A DNA stretch of 16,776 nucleotides from assembly GCA_023391015.1 (NCBI GenBank), contig JAEWBT010000022.1, positions 1 through 16,776 of the forward strand. Reading direction: 5' to 3'. Below, in pieces: positions 13,988 through 16,776 of this stretch (position 1 is the stretch's first letter; each line of letters begins with the position of its first letter). The notes beneath the pieces are model-generated. The model was not told the DNA's origin. It searched no databases and saw only the letters and a program-made list of their open reading frames with translations. Both the position numbers and the translations under genes were made by a program. The stretch comes from Bacteroidota bacterium. GTDB lineage: Bacteria; Bacteroidota; Bacteroidia; Chitinophagales; Chitinophagaceae.

Positions 13988-14836
13988 ATGGCTGAAGTAA
14001 AAACAACCATGAATGCTCCGCGCCCTGCCCCAAAAGCTGCTGTTGCCGGAAAACCCAAAAATGCTGGAAGCGGACTGCTGAACCTGTTGATCATTGTCGT
14101 TTGTATGGTCATCAGTCACCTGTTTTTCCACATGGTTCTGGGGTCTGCCTCCAACTTCAACGACGCCGAGCGCCATTCGCCTAAAGGTCTTGCCGGAACG
14201 GTGTACCTCGGTGGCTTTGTTGTACCGATTCTGATGGGTACTTTCCTTGTAACAGTTGCCTTTATCATTGAGCGCGCGCTGACCATCATGAAAGCAAAAG
14301 GCAAAATGAACGCCGGCGAATTTGTGCGCAAAGTGCAATATCATCTGGCCAACAAAAACATCGACGCTGCCATCGCGGAGTGCGACAAGCAACGCGGCTC
14401 GGTAGGCAACGTGATGAAAGCGGGTCTGTTGAAATACCGCGACATGACCACCAACAGCGAACTGGATACGGAGCAAAAAGTGCTTTCGATTCAAAAAGAA
14501 ATTGAAGAAGCCACTGCACTGGAACTGCCGATGCTGGAGCGCAACCTGGTGTTCCTTTCTACCATTACCTCTGCCGCTACCCTGATGGGTCTGATCGGTA
14601 CGGTACTCGGTATGATTCGTTCCTTCCAGGCGATGGGCCAGGCGGGTGCACCGGATGCAGCGGCGCTTGCCAACGGTATCTCGGAGGCCCTGATCAATAC
14701 CGCCATTGGTATCACCACTTCGCTGGTGGCGATGATTGCCTACAACTTCTTTACAACCATCATCGACGGTATTACCTTCGGTATCGACGAAAGCGGCTTT
14801 ACCCTGACCCAAAGCTTTGCTGCCAACTACAAATAA
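13988..14836 (+). CDS. exbB: ExbB/TolQ/MotA-family proton-channel protein
   Basis: A 282-residue inner-membrane proton channel that, with ExbD, energises TonB. An Ala/Pro-rich tail covers 1-27, followed by membrane segments at about 29-50, 72-95, 187-210 and 234-257. The large cytosolic loop at about 97-185 is typical, as are LSTITSAATLMGLIGTVLGM and GISEALINTAIGITTSLVAM, which contain the conserved pore Thr and Gly residues. Length is on the long side because of the extra N-terminal segment, common in Bacteroidota. It is the first gene of the exbB-exbD-exbD-tonB set, preceded by a good promoter and followed by a hairpin terminator. Confidence 0.95.
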   Translation: MAEVKTTMNAPRPAPKAAVAGKPKNAGSGLLNLLIIVVCMVISHLFFHMVLGSASNFNDAERHSPKGLAGTVYLGGFVVPILMGTFLVTVAFIIERALTIMKAKGKMNAGEFVRKVQYHLANKNIDAAIAECDKQRGSVGNVMKAGLLKYRDMTTNSELDTEQKVLSIQKEIEEATALELPMLERNLVFLSTITSAATLMGLIGTVLGMIRSFQAMGQAGAPDAAALANGISEALINTAIGITTSLVAMIAYNFFTTIIDGITFGIDESGFTLTQSFAANYK

Positions 14837-14880
14837 GCACTGCTTTAAAAGCCGGTTCTGTATTTTGTAAAAAAAGTTTT

Positions 14881-14922
14881 GACGGCGATGTGGAATTCTC
14901 CATTATCGCCGTCTTTTCTTTC
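14881..14922 (+). terminator. Intrinsic terminator/attenuator after exbB
   Basis: GACGGCGAT (14881-14889) pairs with ATCGCCGTC (14905-14913), enclosing a smaller TGGA/TCCA stem, followed by TTTTCTTT. It lies 44 bp beyond the exbB stop codon. Because exbD genes follow on the same strand, it probably reduces read-through, making more ExbB than ExbD. Confidence 0.75.
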
Positions 14923-14937
14923 AGAAGGGAATGGCAA

Positions 14938-15110
14938 ACGCCAAAATCCAATAAAACCAAATTCAAAATCCAAACATCAAGAACGGAGGATTTTCAAGAC
15001 AGAAGCGCAAGGCTGACTTCCGAAAATATTTTGTTCTGACAGCCAATTTTTGACCCTTGGCCTTTGGTTTCTGAATGCTGGTTTTTGATTCCTGGATTCT
15101 GAAGTTTAAA
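14938..15110. repeat. Imperfect inverted low-complexity arms before exbD
   Basis: The left arm at about 14940-14985 is A/C-rich (ccaaaatccaataaaacc and so on). The right arm at about 15055-15105 is G/T-rich (cttggcctttggtttctg and so on) and is roughly its reverse complement, with many mismatches and small gaps. A transcript crossing 14837-15152 could form a long, loose hairpin. I see no gene in the 316-bp gap. Confidence 0.5.
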
Positions 15111-15152
15111 TGCGGCCCTTCACCCCTAACTCCTAACCTTCAATATCTCTTT

Positions 15153-15806
15153 ATGCCTAAGGTAAAAATGGCGCGGAAAAGCACTTTTGTGGACATGACG
15201 GCGATGACCGACGTGGCTTTTCTGCTGCTCACCTTCTTTATGTTGGCCACGAAGTTTAAGCCTGATGAGCCGGTCGTGGTTTCTACGCCTTCTTCGATCT
15301 CCGAAATCCCGCTGCCCGATAACGACATTATGATGCTGACGGTGGATAAAGATGGCCGTATTTTCTTCTCGGTGGACAACCAGAAAACGCGCGCCAGTCT
15401 CATTGAAGACATGAACAGTTATAAGAACCTGGGACTGACGGAAGATGAGATGAATTCTTTCAAAATCGGATCTTCTATCGGGGTGCCTTTTAACCAATTG
15501 AAAAGCTACCTTGCTGCCAGCCCAGCCGAGCAAAAAGCCTACGACAAAACAGCACCCGGCGTGCCGGTGGATACCAGCAACGACATGGTCAGCAACGAAC
15601 TGGCTACCTGGATTCGCAGCGCCCGCAACAACAACGCCCGCCTGCGCATCTGTATCAAAGCCGATAGCGAAACGGCCTATCCGGAAGTGAAAAAAGTAAT
15701 CCGGACACTGGAAAACTACAAGATTTACAAGTTTAACCTCATCACCAACCTCAAGGCCGTTCCGCCGGGTACTGCTGCTGCAGAAGCCCGCACTACGGAA
15801 GCCTAA
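15153..15806 (+). CDS. exbD: ExbD/TolR-family protein (first copy)
   Basis: A 217-residue partner of ExbB. A short cytosolic N-terminus (MPKVKMARKSTFVDMTAMTD) leads into one membrane segment at about 20-38 (VAFLLLTFFMLATKF); Asp20 aligns with the proton-carrying Asp of ExbD. The periplasmic part runs from about 40 to the end. It is longer than classical ExbD (about 140) because of a segment at roughly 85-150, a feature often seen in Bacteroidota. The C-terminal KVIRTLENYKIYKFNLIT fits the ExbD domain. The start at 15153 was chosen because an upstream in-frame extension would be translated from low-complexity DNA and would displace the conserved KxxxxxVDMTAMTD start. Confidence 0.92.
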   Translation: MPKVKMARKSTFVDMTAMTDVAFLLLTFFMLATKFKPDEPVVVSTPSSISEIPLPDNDIMMLTVDKDGRIFFSVDNQKTRASLIEDMNSYKNLGLTEDEMNSFKIGSSIGVPFNQLKSYLAASPAEQKAYDKTAPGVPVDTSNDMVSNELATWIRSARNNNARLRICIKADSETAYPEVKKVIRTLENYKIYKFNLITNLKAVPPGTAAAEARTTEA

Positions 15807-15923
15807 CACAATGATTAATGAATAAGGATTAACGAGTGTTGCATTTCTTTCCGGAAAGGCTCCAAAACATCAAAAAATCCTAAACATTAATCACTCATCA
15901 TTCATCCTTAAAACCGCACTGTT
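15807..15923. repeat. Low-complexity ATTAATGA/GGATTAA words between exbD genes
   Basis: Both ends of this 117-bp gap contain short words of the type aatgattaatgaataaggat (left) and aacattaatcactcatcatt (right). The right part reads roughly as the reverse complement of the left. Between them is a TTTCCGGAAA at 15848-15857. No promoter box or gene is evident. Confidence 0.5.
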
Positions 15924-16496
15924 ATGGCAGATATAGATACTTCCTCGGGTGGCAGTCATAAGAAAGGCCCCGGGGTCAAAAAACCCAAGAAACTCTCCAC
16001 CCGCATCGATATGACACCGATGGTGGACTTAGGCTTCCTGCTCATCACCTTCTTTATGTTTACGACCACCATGGCGAAACCAAAGACGATGGAGATCAAC
16101 ATGCCTGCCAAGGAAAAAATTGACGAAACCGAGCAAACCAAGATCAAGGCCTCTACCGCCCTCACCTTGCTGCTTGGCGATAATCACCGCGTTTATTACT
16201 ACGAAGGACTGGCCGACGACCCCAACAATCCACCCGCAGTCAAGCTGGCCTATTTCAAGCCCGGCGCTGATGGCATCCGCCAGGTGATTATGGATAAGAA
16301 AAAAGCCGTTGCCGCCCTGCAGCAGGCCGGTCAGCTGGGTCCGAAAGACAATGCTGTGGTGTTGATTAAGCCCGATGAGACCAGCACGTATGAAGACATG
16401 GTGAACGCGCTCGACGAGATGGCGATTAACGATGTGAAAACCTACGCGGTCATTGATATTACCCCGGTGGATAAAGATTTTATGGGGGCCCAATAA
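15924..16496 (+). CDS. exbD: ExbD/TolR-family protein (second copy)
   Basis: A 190-residue second ExbD. The basic N-terminus (about 10-27, SHKKGPGVKKPKKLSTR) is followed by IDMTPMVDLGFLLITFFMF, with the key Asp35 at the start of the membrane segment (about 36-52). The periplasmic domain has ALTLLLGDNHRVYYYEG, and VVLIKPDETSTYEDMVNALDEM, the usual ExbD beta-alpha pattern. Two unlike ExbD proteins in tandem are normal in this phylum and may form mixed ExbD dimers with the ExbB pentamer. It is 27 bp upstream of the tonB-like gene. Confidence 0.93.
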   Translation: MADIDTSSGGSHKKGPGVKKPKKLSTRIDMTPMVDLGFLLITFFMFTTTMAKPKTMEINMPAKEKIDETEQTKIKASTALTLLLGDNHRVYYYEGLADDPNNPPAVKLAYFKPGADGIRQVIMDKKKAVAALQQAGQLGPKDNAVVLIKPDETSTYEDMVNALDEMAINDVKTYAVIDITPVDKDFMGAQ

Positions 16497-16523
16497 TTTC
16501 TGACCGCTAAAACTGCACAGACA

Positions 16524-16776
16524 ATGGACGTTAATAAGATTCTGAAATCCGACTATCTGGATATTATCTACGAAGGCCGGAACAAAAGTTACGGTAGCTA
16601 CGAGCTGCGCCGCAACTATCCAAAGCGGGTTGGGAAAGCCATGATTTTTCTTGCGGCTGTGGGGATTGGTATTGCTGCCTACGGCGTGGTTTCCAACCGC
16701 CCCACCAAAACGGTTACGCCGCCACCCAAGCCCAAGGTTACGGAAATGGCGATGGTAGAGCCGCCACCAATCGACC
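16524..16776 (+). CDS. TonB-family energy transducer, N-terminal part (3' end outside window)
   Basis: The frame from ATG 16524 is open to the window end (84 codons) and encodes a Bacteroidota TonB-type start: a cytosolic head with YLDIIYEGRNKSYGSYELRRNY (about 11-32), a membrane segment at about 39-57 (AMIFLAAVGIGIAAYGVV), and then the beginning of a Pro/Lys-rich periplasmic stretch (TVTPPPKPKVTEMAMVEPPP). By family it would carry energy from ExbB/ExbD to outer-membrane receptors. The C-terminal TonB domain is not visible. Position directly after exbD supports the call. Confidence 0.9.
   Translation, partial: MDVNKILKSDYLDIIYEGRNKSYGSYELRRNYPKRVGKAMIFLAAVGIGIAAYGVVSNRPTKTVTPPPKPKVTEMAMVEPPPID

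Noticed and set aside
13970..14812. A 280-codon frame antisense to exbB
   Set aside because: exbB is supported by membrane topology, motifs and operon context; the antisense frame is rich in His/Gln/Arg and has no family features.
1..16776. tRNA, rRNA, insertion sequence or prophage genes
   Set aside because: No cloverleaf-like sequence, rRNA segment, transposase or integrase frame was seen on either strand by eye; a dedicated RNA search was not possible.

Overview
The window looks like chromosomal DNA of a Bacteroidota bacterium with moderately high GC, most likely near the Saprospirales or Chitinophagales; the order is an inference. Supporting signs are the TonB-type start of the last gene, the ExbB-ExbD-ExbD-TonB order, TAnnTTTG-type -7 promoter boxes (upstream of exbB, icd and holA), few Shine-Dalgarno sequences, and a PhoB/PhoR-like pair. 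No phage, transposase, tRNA or rRNA was seen.

Layout. 1-2144 (+): the tail of an ABC-transporter ATPase and its large membrane permease. 2204-5831 (-): a tight run in transcription order icd (isocitrate dehydrogenase), deoC (deoxyribose-phosphate aldolase), a secreted SPOR-domain protein and an M20D amidohydrolase. 6218-8001 (-): a response regulator followed by its histidine kinase. 8193-9209 (-): a membrane-anchored coiled-coil protein of unknown function ending at a 34-bp perfect palindrome terminator. 9587-10600 (+): holA, the DNA polymerase III delta subunit. 11023-12468 (-): asnS. 12667-13692 (-): ppa, then a half-size TauE/SafE-type permease. 13988 to the end (+): exbB, two exbD genes and the start of a tonB-like gene, together an energy-transduction unit for outer-membrane transport.

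The genes are mostly ordinary housekeeping genes; the unusual content lies between them. Several intergenic stretches are built from structured or low-complexity repeats: a 41-bp hairpin array upstream of icd, a ten-unit 22-bp array between holA and asnS containing one unit flipped in phase, a chain of five small triloop hairpins directly upstream of asnS, palindromic elements upstream of holA and downstream of asnS, and word-like low-complexity leaders before the ABC permease, asnS and both exbD genes. The octamer TTCCGGAA occurs 16 times, against fewer than one expected from base composition. I did not find a clear new protein system; the best candidates for something undescribed are these non-coding arrays and the octamer.
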